DNA from: Larkinella sp. C7
GTDB lineage: Bacteria > Bacteroidota > Bacteroidia > Cytophagales > Spirosomataceae
Reading direction: 5' to 3'
DNA length: 64,000 nucleotides
NCBI RefSeq assembly: GCF_006149005.1
Contig: NZ_VBSL01000020.1
Coordinates: 1 to 64,000, forward strand
Within the stretch, counting starts at the first letter, position 1, and the number at the start of each line of letters is the position of its first letter. A program made the translations under genes and the position numbers. Shown in pieces: positions 42,539-51,475 of this stretch. A model generated the notes under the pieces. That model was not told the origin of the DNA. It saw only the letters and a list, made by a program, of their open reading frames with translations, and made no database searches.

Positions 42539-43315
42539 ATGAAAAATTTTCTTTTTAGCTGCCTGTTGCTCCTCACACTCGCAGCCTGCTCGTCCGACAA
42601 CAGCAAGGAAGCGGACCCCACCACGGCGAAAGCCGAACCGCTTTATACGCTGATTTTCCTCGACAAGTCCGTCAGCGTGAATGCCAACAAAGCCTTTGTT
42701 TCCCAGAAATACCAGGGCGCGGTCAACGAGATTATCGAGCAAAATATCCGCAACAAGGGCGATAAACTCGACGTCTATTTCATCCACGAAAACACGTCGA
42801 AAGCCCGCGCCTTGTCGGTGACCGCCCGCTCCGAAATGGAAGACATCAGCAGTGCCAACGCCACCGACCGCGAAGCCGCCCAAACCAGCTTCGATTTGTC
42901 GCTGGGCCGCGAAAAAGCCGCCATCCGTCAGCGCGTTTTGCAGCAACTGGCCGCACCGAACGCGTCGTCGTCGAACAAGGAAACCGACATCTGGGCCAGC
43001 TTGCCCGTAATTGCCAAAGCCAACGAGAGCGGTGCCACCGTCAAAGTGTATTACCTCAGTGACATGGTCGAGAGCGTATACAGTGCCGGTCGCCGGAATT
43101 TTCACAAAACGCCCCCCAAAGACAATGCGCAGGCAGATAGCTGGGCCAAAGCCGATGCCGAACAATTGAAACGCTACACGATTGGCAGTCCGGAAGTGTC
43201 GATGATTCTGCCGTTTGCGCCGAATGCGTCGGTGAAAGAAAATAATCCGGCCGTGACACAGTATTGGCAAACGTTGTTTCAGGAATTGGGAGCGGGCAAT
43301 GTGGAAGAACAATAA
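42539..43315 (+). CDS. VWA-like lipoprotein
   Basis: The 258-residue product has a lipoprotein signal with lipobox LAAC (residues 14-17), so it should be anchored in a membrane. The mature part starts like a von Willebrand factor A domain: YTLIFLDKSVSVN carries a DxSxS MIDAS-like motif, and VKVYYLSDMVES later resembles the second metal-ion strand. Ligand or complex partners are unknown. It stands alone on the plus strand and ends 14 nt before the convergent cheB gene. Confidence 0.82.
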   Translation: MKNFLFSCLLLLTLAACSSDNSKEADPTTAKAEPLYTLIFLDKSVSVNANKAFVSQKYQGAVNEIIEQNIRNKGDKLDVYFIHENTSKARALSVTARSEMEDISSANATDREAAQTSFDLSLGREKAAIRQRVLQQLAAPNASSSNKETDIWASLPVIAKANESGATVKVYYLSDMVESVYSAGRRNFHKTPPKDNAQADSWAKADAEQLKRYTIGSPEVSMILPFAPNASVKENNPAVTQYWQTLFQELGAGNVEEQ

Positions 43316-43328
43316 AACCGTTTTTTGC

Positions 43329-43919
43329 TTAGTTAGGCCGGTTGAGCGAATTGATGAAAACCGCCATTTCATCGACGTCCAACACCCGGTCGATGGGGGC
43401 ATTCAGGATGGCATGCTGGGGCATAAAAGCGGCCTGAGCGGTTTCCGGTTTCTGGGCAATGAGGAACCCTCCCCTCGTTTTAATGAGATTCAAACCGGCG
43501 GTTCCATCGGCGTTGGCGCCTGAGAGCAGAATTCCAACCAGCGAAGAACCATAGACATCGGCGGCCGATTCAAACGTCACGTCCAGCGAGGGACGGCTAT
43601 AGTTTACCTTCTCGGAATCATCGAGCGAAAACACTTCGTCTTTTTCAATCAAAAGATGATAATCCGCCGGTGCCAGGTAGATAGCCCCGGTAATTACCGG
43701 ATCTTTGTCTTCGACTTCGTGAAGCGGAATCATCGTTTTGGAGGACAATAGATCGGCCAGCGACGAATCTGTCGAATTTTTGCGATGCAGGACAATCATC
43801 AGGGCCACTGGCAAGGGTGAAGATAAAGCCGGCAGTAATTTTAATAATACTTCGATGCTGCCGGCCGAACCGCCGATAACGACGGCTTTAAAAGAGGTGG
43901 TCAGCCTATTTTCCGCCAT
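43329..43919 (-). CDS. CheB-type methylesterase domain protein without receiver
   Basis: The 196-residue protein is a stand-alone CheB catalytic domain. VVIGGSAGSIEVL supplies the nucleophilic serine (about S18), VLHRKNS the histidine (H45) and SGANADGTAGL the aspartate. Canonical CheB has an N-terminal receiver; here it is missing, but a stand-alone receiver gene lies in the same operon. It overlaps cheR by 19 nt. In such Bacteroidetes clusters the substrate may be a non-chemoreceptor glutamate or deamidation target. Confidence 0.92.
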   Translation of the reverse strand: MAENRLTTSFKAVVIGGSAGSIEVLLKLLPALSSPLPVALMIVLHRKNSTDSSLADLLSSKTMIPLHEVEDKDPVITGAIYLAPADYHLLIEKDEVFSLDDSEKVNYSRPSLDVTFESAADVYGSSLVGILLSGANADGTAGLNLIKTRGGFLIAQKPETAQAAFMPQHAILNAPIDRVLDVDEMAVFINSLNRPN

Positions 43920-44710
43920 ATTTTTTCTTTATTCAACTGCCGGTATTTTGCTTTAATTGATGAGAAATTCAACGTTTCTTTCGAACCTAACGCCAGATAA
44001 CCCAGCGTTCCGATGCTTTCGTCGAACAGGTTTAAGGTTCGCTCCTGCAACTGTTTGTCAAAGTAGATCAATACGTTGCGACACAGAATAAGATCGAACT
44101 CATTGAAAGACCGGTCGGAGACTAAATTGTGCGTCGAAAAGATCATTTTCTCGGCTAATGATTCATCAAATTTAACCTGCCCGTATTGCGCCGTATAATA
44201 CGCCGAAAAGTCATTTTGCCCCCCCGACTCGATGTAATTTTCCGAGTACTGTTTCATTTGAACCAACGGAAAAACCCCTCGGCGTGCTTTTTCAAGAACC
44301 TGCGGGTTTAAATCCGTCGCATACAGCAGGGATTTGTGGAGCAAATTGGCTTCTTTCAATACAATCGCCATCGAAAACACTTCTTCTCCGGTCGAACAAC
44401 CCGCATGCCAGATCCGGATGAACGGTTTGGCCGCCAGGGTCGGTATGATTTCCGTTCGCAATGCTTTATAAAACAGCGGGTCCCGGAACATTTCGGTAAC
44501 CGTTACCGTCAATCCTTCGATCACCCGTTTCAGGTAACCCGGATCGGACTTCAGGCGGTATCGAAACTCGGCAAAGCTGGGGAATTTATCCAACAGAAAT
44601 AACCGGCTAATCCGGCGTTTCAACGATGCCCGCGCGTAGTTGGTGAAGTCATAACCGTATACTTCAAACAGATCATTCAACACCAGATCAATGTCAGCCT
44701 CCTCAATCAT
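43901..44710 (-). CDS. CheR-type protein-glutamate methyltransferase
   Basis: The 269-residue product starts at ATG 44710, chosen over the upstream start because it gives a 10-nt gap from the receiver gene and begins with the conserved helical N-terminal domain (IEEADIDLVLNDLFEVYGYDF). The SAM-binding segment WHAGCSTGEEVFSMAI is near residue 100, and LILCRNVLIYFD near 215 is a CheR signature. It would methylate glutamates in a partner. No methyl-accepting protein gene is present in the window. Confidence 0.93.
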   Translation of the reverse strand: MIEEADIDLVLNDLFEVYGYDFTNYARASLKRRISRLFLLDKFPSFAEFRYRLKSDPGYLKRVIEGLTVTVTEMFRDPLFYKALRTEIIPTLAAKPFIRIWHAGCSTGEEVFSMAIVLKEANLLHKSLLYATDLNPQVLEKARRGVFPLVQMKQYSENYIESGGQNDFSAYYTAQYGQVKFDESLAEKMIFSTHNLVSDRSFNEFDLILCRNVLIYFDKQLQERTLNLFDESIGTLGYLALGSKETLNFSSIKAKYRQLNKEKIWRKIG

Positions 44711-44720
44711 CCTCCAGTGA

Positions 44721-45086
44721 TTAAACACGTGACAGCAGTTGCAACAGCCGATCGACATCCACCGGTTTCGAAATATACTCCGTCGCCCCGGCCCGCAGGC
44801 ATTTTTCCCGGTCGCCGACCATAGCCTGCGCCGTCACCGCAAAAATGGGGGTTTTGGCTCTCTTTTCGATGTTTTTGATGCGTGGAATGGCTTCATAACC
44901 GTCCATTTCCGGCATCATCATATCGATCAGAATCACGTCCACCTCTTCATCGGTTTTCAGAAGGTCGAGGGCATCTTGTGCATTCGTACTCGAAATGCAA
45001 TCGAAGGCTTTCGCCCGTAACGTAGCGCTCAGGGCAAAAATATTTCGTGAATCGTCGTCAATAATCAATACCCTTTTTTTACCCAT
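44721..45086 (-). CDS. stand-alone response regulator receiver
   Basis: This 121-residue CheY-like protein consists only of a receiver domain: acidic pocket IIDDDSRN (10-13), phosphoacceptor D55 in VILIDMMMPEMDGY and K in EYISKPVD. No output domain is present. Its last segment (EKCLRAGATEYISKPVD) resembles the third receiver of the hybrid kinase upstream, suggesting duplication. It likely shuttles phosphate between the kinases and CheR/CheB or another target. Confidence 0.93.
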   Translation of the reverse strand: MGKKRVLIIDDDSRNIFALSATLRAKAFDCISSTNAQDALDLLKTDEEVDVILIDMMMPEMDGYEAIPRIKNIEKRAKTPIFAVTAQAMVGDREKCLRAGATEYISKPVDVDRLLQLLSRV

Positions 45087-45131
45087 GATCTCCTTTTTAT
45101 TGAATTCTATTCATCCCGTGAAAAGCCCCCT

Positions 45132-48100
45132 TCAGGAACGTTCATAGAGCCAGACCCGCAACAAAGACATCAGTTGATCGATGTCCACCGGCTTGGTGAT
45201 GTAATCGGATGCGCCCGCCTGAATGCACTTTTCGCGGTCGCCGGTCATGGCCTTGGCCGTTACGGCAATAACCGGCAGGTTCTTCCACTGGTAGTTCTCC
45301 CGGATTTTTTTAGCGGTTTCGTAACCGTCCATTTGGGGCATCATCATATCCAGCAAAACGACATCGATCGCCGGATTTTCCTGCAATTTCTGAAACGCTT
45401 CTTTCCCGTCCAGCGCCGTGATGACATTCATTTTATAGTTCTCCAGTGCCTTCGAGAGTGAGAAGATATTCCGGACGTCATCGTCGGCAATCAGTACGGT
45501 TTTGTTGGCCAGAACCTGGCTCAAAGCCCCCAGTTTTTTATAGTCGCTGTGTATCGAATCGGTTTTTTTCGTGTCTTCCACCAGATGCAGAAAAAGCGAC
45601 ACTTCATCCAACATGCGCTGATACGAATGGGCGGTTTTTATAATAATGGAGTCGGCGTATTTTTTGATTTTCAGTTCCTCGGCCAGCGACAAACTTTTAC
45701 CGGTAAAAATGATGATCGGCAGATTTTCAAGACCCGGATTTTTCTTGGCTTCTTCCAGCGTTTCGTACGCTTTTACATCCGGAATACCCATGTCCAGAAT
45801 CACGCAGTCGATTTCATCGATCTGCAGGGCGTCGACTCCTTCCGACACGTTGCTCCTTAATTCCGAATGAATGTTAAAGGTCTCCAGAAAATAGGCCAGA
45901 GCCTTGGCGTGTCGTGGATTGTCTTCAATAATCAAAACCTTTTTGCTCGTCCGGTTCAATACGTATTCAATCTTTTTAAATACTTCGTGCATTTGCTCAA
46001 ACGCCACCGGTTTATCCACAAAATCGACGGCTCCTTTCAGCAAGCTTTCGTTTTTTAATTTGTGCGACGACATGATGTGCACCGGAATGTGCCGGGTTTG
46101 CGGATCGGCTTTCAGCGCATCCATTACCTGCCAGCCGCTCATGATGGGCAACTGAATATCCAGCAAAATACCGAGCGGTTTGTAGATGCCCGCCAGTTTC
46201 AGCCCTTCGTCCCCCCGAACAGCCACGATGCCTTTATAGCCTTTCCGGCGGGCGTAGTCGAGCAGCGATTTGGCAAAGTTCGTGTCGTCTTCCACAATCA
46301 GAATGGTTTTATCCCGCTCCGTAATGGCGTTGCGATCGTCGGGAATGCTTTCCGGAATCGTGGTGCTGAGGTATTTGTTCGCCGGTTCGACCTCTTTGAC
46401 GGATGTCGGCTCCGGGCTGCGGGTTACATACGGAGCCGGATTTCCCGAAATCGCATCCGACGGTTTAGCTGATACCGGAATGTTTACAGTGAATTCGCTT
46501 CCCTCATTTACTTTGCTGGCAAGTACAATTTCGCCACCCAGCAGTTTCGCCAGTTCGCGGCTGATGGACAGGCCCAAACCGGTTCCGCCGTACTTTCGCT
46601 TGGTGGACCCGTCGGCTTGCTGAAAGGCTTCAAAAATTAGCTGCTGTTTTTCGGGCGGAATCCCAATCCCGGTGTCCTTCACCACAAAACTGAGCGTCGA
46701 ATCCGTCGGCGTCAATCGTTTTACAGTCAGTGTAACACCACCTTTCGAGGTAAACTTGAGCGCATTGGAAATCAGGTTTTTCAGAATCTGCCCCAGCCGC
46801 ATTTTATCGGTTTCAATGACCGAAGGCACGGATTTCTCGACGGTAATGGTAAAGTCCAGCCCCTTTTCTTTCGCCAACGGAGCAAAAAGCGCCTGGAGTT
46901 CGTCGGTTATTTCGGGCAGCGATACGTCCAGGTATTCGAGTTTCATCTGACCGGCTTCGATCTTGGAAAGATCCAGAATTTCGTCAATCAGGCCCAGCAA
47001 ACCGTTGCCGGACGATTGAATCACTTTGGCGTAGTCGATCTGATCATCCGACAGGTTTTCCTCGTTGTTCTCGGCTAATAACCGGCTCAGGAGCAAAATC
47101 GAGTTGAGGGGTGTGCGGAGTTCGTGCGACATATTGGCCAGAAACTCCGACTTATACCGCGTCGTCAGCTCCAGTTCTTCAGCTTTCCGCTGGATTTCTT
47201 CATTCTTTTCTTCCAGCAGAAAACTCCGTTCTTCGAGTTCGGCGTTGGTTTGCTGCAATTCTTCCTGCTGCACCCGCAATTCCTCTTCCGACGCCTGGAG
47301 TTTCAACGATTGCGCTTCCAGCTCTGCGTTGACGTTTTCCAGTTCATTGTGCTGGGCCTGCAACTCCTCCGACTGGGCCTGCGTTTCTTCCAGGAAGTTC
47401 TGCAATTTCGCGTAATCCAGTGCGGCATTCACCCCAATGGCGATGGTTTCCAGATTGGCTTTCAGAAACTCGACCTCCAGCGGATCCGGTTTTTTCAACA
47501 GTCCGATCTCGATCACGCCGATACAGCGGTAGGCATACACCAGCGGAACGATGACCAGGGCGACGGGGGGCGTGTTTCCCAGCGATGAATTGACGCTGAT
47601 ATACTGCGGAGGCAGGTCGTGAATAACCACCGGTTTTCGGCTTTTGATCACCTCGCCGATCAGCCCTTCGCCAATCCTGACGCTAGCCGGTGCCTGCGTT
47701 GCCGCAAACGTTCCGGCCAGTTTGAAGCTGGAATCATCATCAATAATATAAACCGTGCCAATGGGCGCGTTGATGTAACTCGTCAGCGTGGCAATCAGGT
47801 TGTTCGCCAGTTTTTCCAGATCGCGCTCGCCCCGAATGGCTTCATTTAACTGAACCGTTCCGGCCTGCAGCCAGTTTCTATTTTTTAAATCCGTAAACGT
47901 CGTTTCCAGCGACTCGGCCATCGTATTGAGTGCTTTGGCAATTTGGCCCAGCTCATCGTCCTGGTTATCCTGACTCCGGGCCCCATAATTCCCCTCGGCA
48001 ATGTCGGAGGTGATGTCTTCCATGACGGAAATCCGTTCGGCGGTTTCCCGGTATTTTTCTTCAGCCTTGATCTGTTGGGCAATGCGGGTATCCAGATCCC

Positions 48101-48737
48101 TTTTTATGCGGATATATGCACTGGCCGTAATCAGGATGGAGACCAAAGCCGCCACGACGAGTAAGTAGGGCGTATAGGTAATGTAAATTTGCTGCTGCTC
48201 CAGACGCTCGTTGAGCAGGCTGTTTTCATCCGTTTTGATCCGATTGACGAGGGCGCGAAGATCATCCATTATTTTTTTCCCCCGAATCATTTCCGTATGA
48301 CGCGCAACGGTGTCACTGGCGAATCCTCTGACCCGGCGGGTCATCTCGATAATCCGACGCATCTGGTCAAATTTTGCATCGTATAAGGCTTTCACCTCCA
48401 CCAGATTTTTTTGTTGCGCCGGGTTGTCAAAGGTTAAATCCGTCACGGTTTTATGACTAGCTTCGACTTTTCCGTAGGCGCCGTTATAGGGCATTAAAAA
48501 CGTAGGGTCACGGGTTAGCAGGTAGCCCCGCTGACCCGTTTCTGCGTCCTTCATATACGAGATAATGTTCTCGGACTCAATCAGGATCTGGTTGGTATGG
48601 TTGACTAGTTTGGAATTGCTGATCAACTTCTGGGTGCTGTAAAATGAAGCCACCAGGCTGATCAACAGCAAGAATATGGAGATGGAAAAGACAATTTTTA
48701 ATTGTCGGATGACGGAGTTGGATAGGGTTTGCGGCAT
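45132..48737 (-). CDS. hybrid sensor histidine kinase: CHASE3-HAMP-GAF-HisKA-HATPase-three receivers
   Basis: The 1201-residue inner-membrane kinase has a first transmembrane helix (about 12-32), a CHASE3-type periplasmic helical sensor (about 38-175), a second helix (about 187-207), HAMP (about 210-285), GAF (about 305-445), a long Gln/Glu coiled coil (about 445-525), HisKA with phosphoacceptor H538 in MSHELRTPLNS, HATPase (G boxes in KDTGIGIPPEK and KYGGTGLGLSISREL), and three receivers with phosphoacceptors D860, D982 and D1130. The middle receiver has DMGIPDVKAY, diverged from the MPxMDGY norm. It leads into the receiver-CheR-CheB genes. Confidence 0.93.
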   Translation of the reverse strand: MPQTLSNSVIRQLKIVFSISIFLLLISLVASFYSTQKLISNSKLVNHTNQILIESENIISYMKDAETGQRGYLLTRDPTFLMPYNGAYGKVEASHKTVTDLTFDNPAQQKNLVEVKALYDAKFDQMRRIIEMTRRVRGFASDTVARHTEMIRGKKIMDDLRALVNRIKTDENSLLNERLEQQQIYITYTPYLLVVAALVSILITASAYIRIKRDLDTRIAQQIKAEEKYRETAERISVMEDITSDIAEGNYGARSQDNQDDELGQIAKALNTMAESLETTFTDLKNRNWLQAGTVQLNEAIRGERDLEKLANNLIATLTSYINAPIGTVYIIDDDSSFKLAGTFAATQAPASVRIGEGLIGEVIKSRKPVVIHDLPPQYISVNSSLGNTPPVALVIVPLVYAYRCIGVIEIGLLKKPDPLEVEFLKANLETIAIGVNAALDYAKLQNFLEETQAQSEELQAQHNELENVNAELEAQSLKLQASEEELRVQQEELQQTNAELEERSFLLEEKNEEIQRKAEELELTTRYKSEFLANMSHELRTPLNSILLLSRLLAENNEENLSDDQIDYAKVIQSSGNGLLGLIDEILDLSKIEAGQMKLEYLDVSLPEITDELQALFAPLAKEKGLDFTITVEKSVPSVIETDKMRLGQILKNLISNALKFTSKGGVTLTVKRLTPTDSTLSFVVKDTGIGIPPEKQQLIFEAFQQADGSTKRKYGGTGLGLSISRELAKLLGGEIVLASKVNEGSEFTVNIPVSAKPSDAISGNPAPYVTRSPEPTSVKEVEPANKYLSTTIPESIPDDRNAITERDKTILIVEDDTNFAKSLLDYARRKGYKGIVAVRGDEGLKLAGIYKPLGILLDIQLPIMSGWQVMDALKADPQTRHIPVHIMSSHKLKNESLLKGAVDFVDKPVAFEQMHEVFKKIEYVLNRTSKKVLIIEDNPRHAKALAYFLETFNIHSELRSNVSEGVDALQIDEIDCVILDMGIPDVKAYETLEEAKKNPGLENLPIIIFTGKSLSLAEELKIKKYADSIIIKTAHSYQRMLDEVSLFLHLVEDTKKTDSIHSDYKKLGALSQVLANKTVLIADDDVRNIFSLSKALENYKMNVITALDGKEAFQKLQENPAIDVVLLDMMMPQMDGYETAKKIRENYQWKNLPVIAVTAKAMTGDREKCIQAGASDYITKPVDIDQLMSLLRVWLYERS

Positions 48738-48777
48738 AGGTATGCTCTTGAAAATCGCTTATCGTTGACGAATACTT

Positions 48778-50349
48778 TTATTCGTTGACCTGATGGACGG
48801 GCAGAATCAGAATAAACTGACTTCCTTCATTAACCCGGCTTCGGGCGGTAATCAGGCCATTGTGTTTATCCATATTTTTTTTGGCAATGGCCAGGCCAAT
48901 ACCGGTTCCCTCGTAGCTGGCCCGGTCGGTTAATCGCTGAAAAATCACGAAGATGCGATCCATAAATTTTTCATCAAACCCTATTCCATTGTCAATCACC
49001 ACAATGCGGCAAAAACGACCATCAGGTGACGGTTTACTATCAATTTCTTTTTCTTCGATCAATTCCGCCCGAATGTGAATGACCGGAGCGGTTTCTTTTT
49101 TGGAAAACTTCAGCGCATTGCTGATCAGATTTTGAAAAACTTGCCGAATCCGCCCCGGAATGGTATCCAGTACCGGCAGCGGATCGACCGTAATCACAGC
49201 TTTGCTCCGGCTGATGACGTCCTCAAAATCGGCCAGGATTTCTTGCAGTAAACTGTTCAGATCCGTCGGTTGAAACAGGGCGGGCGTCGACAATTGGGAA
49301 TAGGCCAGCAAATCATTGATCAATGTAGACATCCGCGCCGACGAATTAATGGAGCGGTCGAGGTAGGAAGTTGCTTCAACATTTCCGGTTAAATATTTTT
49401 CTTTAATCAGATCGTTCAGAATCTGTATTTTCCGGAGCGGTTCTTTTAAATCATGCGAAACGACCCACGTAAATTGCTGCAATTCGTGGTTGCTTCTTTC
49501 CAGTTCCAGGTTTTTAATCAGCAGTTCTTTCGTTCGCGCTTCTACTTTTTGCTCGAGCAGATCCGCGGCCAGTTTCTGCGGGTGAATATCCGTAAACGTG
49601 CCAACCCAGCGCACCGGTACACCCTGCTTTTTGATGGGTAAGATGCGCAGCAGATGGTAGCGATACTCGCCCGTTGTCAACTCTTTCAGGCGAATTTCAC
49701 GCGTAAACTCAATCCCGTTTTTAAGATAATTTCCCCACTCCTCCCAAACGTCATCGTCGGCATGGGTTTGCGGAAACGTCGTTGAATCGACGGAATACTG
49801 AAACCAGTGCTCGTTGACGTATTCAATCCGGCCATCCGGTGCAATCGTGAACGCCATTTGCGGCAGCGAAGCCAGAACGGATTGCAGTTCCTGCATGCGC
49901 CCGGCAATTTCTTCCTGCGCCTGCTTTCGGACTTCGATTTCCTTCTGTAAAGACGTGTGGGTTTCTTTTAACTCCTGCTGCTGTTTATACAGCCGATGCA
50001 GGGTTTTTACTTTTAAAACCAGAATATCCGGATCAACCGGTTTGGTTAAATAATCGACACCGCCGGAGGTATAACCTTTGGTAATGAATTTTTTCTCGGT
50101 ATTGACCGCCGAAAGAAAGATAATGGAGGTATCTCTCGCTTTGCTGAAACCGGCAATGGCGTTGGCCACTTCAAACCCATCCATGCCGGGCATTTGAACG
50201 TCCAGAATGATAACGGCATAGTTGGTTTTCAATACTTTTTTCAGGGCTTCCTCACCCGATTCGGCCGAATCGACCGAAAAGCTGTGCAGCTCAAGAATTT
50301 TCTTTAAAGGTAAAATATTTTCCGGCCTGTCATCAACAATCAAAATCAT
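48778..50349 (-). CDS. receiver-PAS-histidine kinase
   Basis: The 523-residue soluble protein begins with a receiver domain (about 1-120, D50 in VIILDVQMPGMDGF), followed by a coiled coil, a PAS domain (about 155-275, with FTIAPDGRIEYVNEHW and GVPVRWVGTFTDIHPQK), a HisKA domain with phosphoacceptor H299 in VVSHDLKEPLRK and an HATPase domain (VIDNGIGFDEKF, GTGIGLAIAKKN). No membrane segment is present. It is the first gene of the operon, 40 nt before the hybrid kinase. A receiver in front of a kinase suggests it works as an intermediate controlled by another kinase. Confidence 0.93.
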   Translation of the reverse strand: MILIVDDRPENILPLKKILELHSFSVDSAESGEEALKKVLKTNYAVIILDVQMPGMDGFEVANAIAGFSKARDTSIIFLSAVNTEKKFITKGYTSGGVDYLTKPVDPDILVLKVKTLHRLYKQQQELKETHTSLQKEIEVRKQAQEEIAGRMQELQSVLASLPQMAFTIAPDGRIEYVNEHWFQYSVDSTTFPQTHADDDVWEEWGNYLKNGIEFTREIRLKELTTGEYRYHLLRILPIKKQGVPVRWVGTFTDIHPQKLAADLLEQKVEARTKELLIKNLELERSNHELQQFTWVVSHDLKEPLRKIQILNDLIKEKYLTGNVEATSYLDRSINSSARMSTLINDLLAYSQLSTPALFQPTDLNSLLQEILADFEDVISRSKAVITVDPLPVLDTIPGRIRQVFQNLISNALKFSKKETAPVIHIRAELIEEKEIDSKPSPDGRFCRIVVIDNGIGFDEKFMDRIFVIFQRLTDRASYEGTGIGLAIAKKNMDKHNGLITARSRVNEGSQFILILPVHQVNE

Positions 50350-50448
50350 ACACCATGCAGGTTTTCAGGCTACAAAAAGGCCGTTCGCGTGTTTCCGTTT
50401 CCCCCTAAATGGGAACGTGAAGATAGGGCGTCAAGACGGGTGCATCCA

Positions 50449-50517
50449 AATCTGGCAGTGGGCAGTGGATAAATAAATCGGCATTTCGATTATTTATCCA
50501 CTGCCCACCGCCAGATT
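50449..50517. repeat. near-perfect palindrome upstream of the kinase operon
   Basis: Arms 50449-50480 and 50487-50517 pair over about 31 bp with one mismatch and one extra base (core GTGGGCAGTGGATAAATAA). It lies between two same-strand genes. Confidence 0.85.
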
Positions 50518-50539
50518 ATACGTTCGGTTTGCCCGCCGG

Positions 50540-51256
50540 TCAGAGATCGTCCGTTAAAATGGTCCCATTCAGGTTCTCCACCTTCCCTTCGTCGCCGACA
50601 CTCATGAATTCGGTATTGCCGCTGAAGAAGTTCAGTTTGAATAGTCCGAGCGCGATGACGCCGGTTTTACCGCTGATGTTCAGCCCCAGTTCCTTCGTTG
50701 TTTTCATACTAAAACCGGCCGATGCGCTTCCGACATTGAAAGTTTTTAACGCACTGCCTTCCGCGCCTATCGTCACTTCCGTTCCGCCTTCGACGGTCGA
50801 CAGAATGAGGGGATTTTGCGCAACGAAAACCTGGAACACAACTTTGAACTTGTTCCGCCAGTCATCGGCTTTTTTGAGCTGCTTTGCAACCTGATTCACG
50901 TTTTCGATCACCGAGACCGTGATGATGGGCGCTTTAACCAGAAAAGATTTGTCCTGGTGAAATTTGTAGGTAACATTCGCTTGAAGTTCGCCCTGCGGAT
51001 TCAGGTTGATGGCGGCTCCGGTGCTGGCATCGACCACGGTGGTGTTATCCGACACAAAACTCAGGGTGGCTTCCGGCCCGGTTCCCTCCGTGAAAGTGAC
51101 ATCGAAATCATCCTGAATATTGCCTAATTTCTGAAATACCCCGTCTGAAATCAGGCCATAATCACCGAGCTTATACGGTGTCGTAATCGGCACCCAGGCG
51201 GCATGTACATTAAGCTGCCGCTCAACAATGGATTCGAACTGTGCTGCAAGTCCCAT
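50540..51256 (-). CDS. beta-rich protein of unknown function
   Basis: The 238-residue product has no signal peptide and starts GLAAQFESIVERQLNVHAAWV, an amphipathic helix, followed by GDYGLISDGVFQKLGNIQDDF and many alternating-hydrophobic beta segments (FKVVFQVFVAQNPLILS, TEVTIGAEGSALKTFNV, GVIALGLFKLNFFSG). I do not recognise the family. The arrangement of a cytosolic, beta-rich protein with an amphipathic N-terminus is compatible with a membrane-acting or assembly-forming protein, but this is only shape-based. It stands alone, with a palindrome downstream. Confidence 0.8.
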   Translation of the reverse strand: MGLAAQFESIVERQLNVHAAWVPITTPYKLGDYGLISDGVFQKLGNIQDDFDVTFTEGTGPEATLSFVSDNTTVVDASTGAAINLNPQGELQANVTYKFHQDKSFLVKAPIITVSVIENVNQVAKQLKKADDWRNKFKVVFQVFVAQNPLILSTVEGGTEVTIGAEGSALKTFNVGSASAGFSMKTTKELGLNISGKTGVIALGLFKLNFFSGNTEFMSVGDEGKVENLNGTILTDDL

Positions 51257-51355
51257 GTCTCTTTTTGGTTAAGGATTTGATGGATAAAGGCTGGTAAGTA
51301 TACGGCTTTTAAAATCGTATCCACCAATCAATCAGGAGGTTTTGACTGAACGGTT

Positions 51356-51390
51356 AGACCGGGGAATGCTTTCCAAAGCCGGTCTTTTTT
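51356..51390 (+). terminator. hairpin with T-tract upstream of the DinB-like gene
   Basis: AGACCGG (51356-51362) pairs with CCGGTCT (51379-51385), with an inner GGAA/TTCC stem, followed by a run of Ts. It reads on the plus strand, where no upstream gene is annotated, so it may shield the promoter that follows from readthrough. Function is uncertain. Confidence 0.5.
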
Positions 51391-51399
51391 CTGCCGAAC

Positions 51400-51446
51400 A
51401 ATGTCGCAATTTTACAATATCGCCGTTTCAACGGGCCGTAATTTTG
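51400..51446 (+). promoter_or_regulatory. shared upstream element plus -7 box (second copy)
   Basis: AATGTCGCA and TACAATA halves (51400-51422) match the element at 39192-39214 at 20 of 23 positions. After the same 16-nt gap comes TAATTTTG (51439-51446), a perfect -7 box 29 nt before the ATG at 51476. No -33 TTG is present. Confidence 0.6.
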
Positions 51447-51475
51447 CTCCGTCAACCAAAACATACATTCACACC

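Noticed and set aside
51356-51390. Attenuator for the DinB-like gene
   Set aside because: The hairpin lies upstream of the predicted -7 box, so it would not be in the transcript. It may only insulate the promoter.
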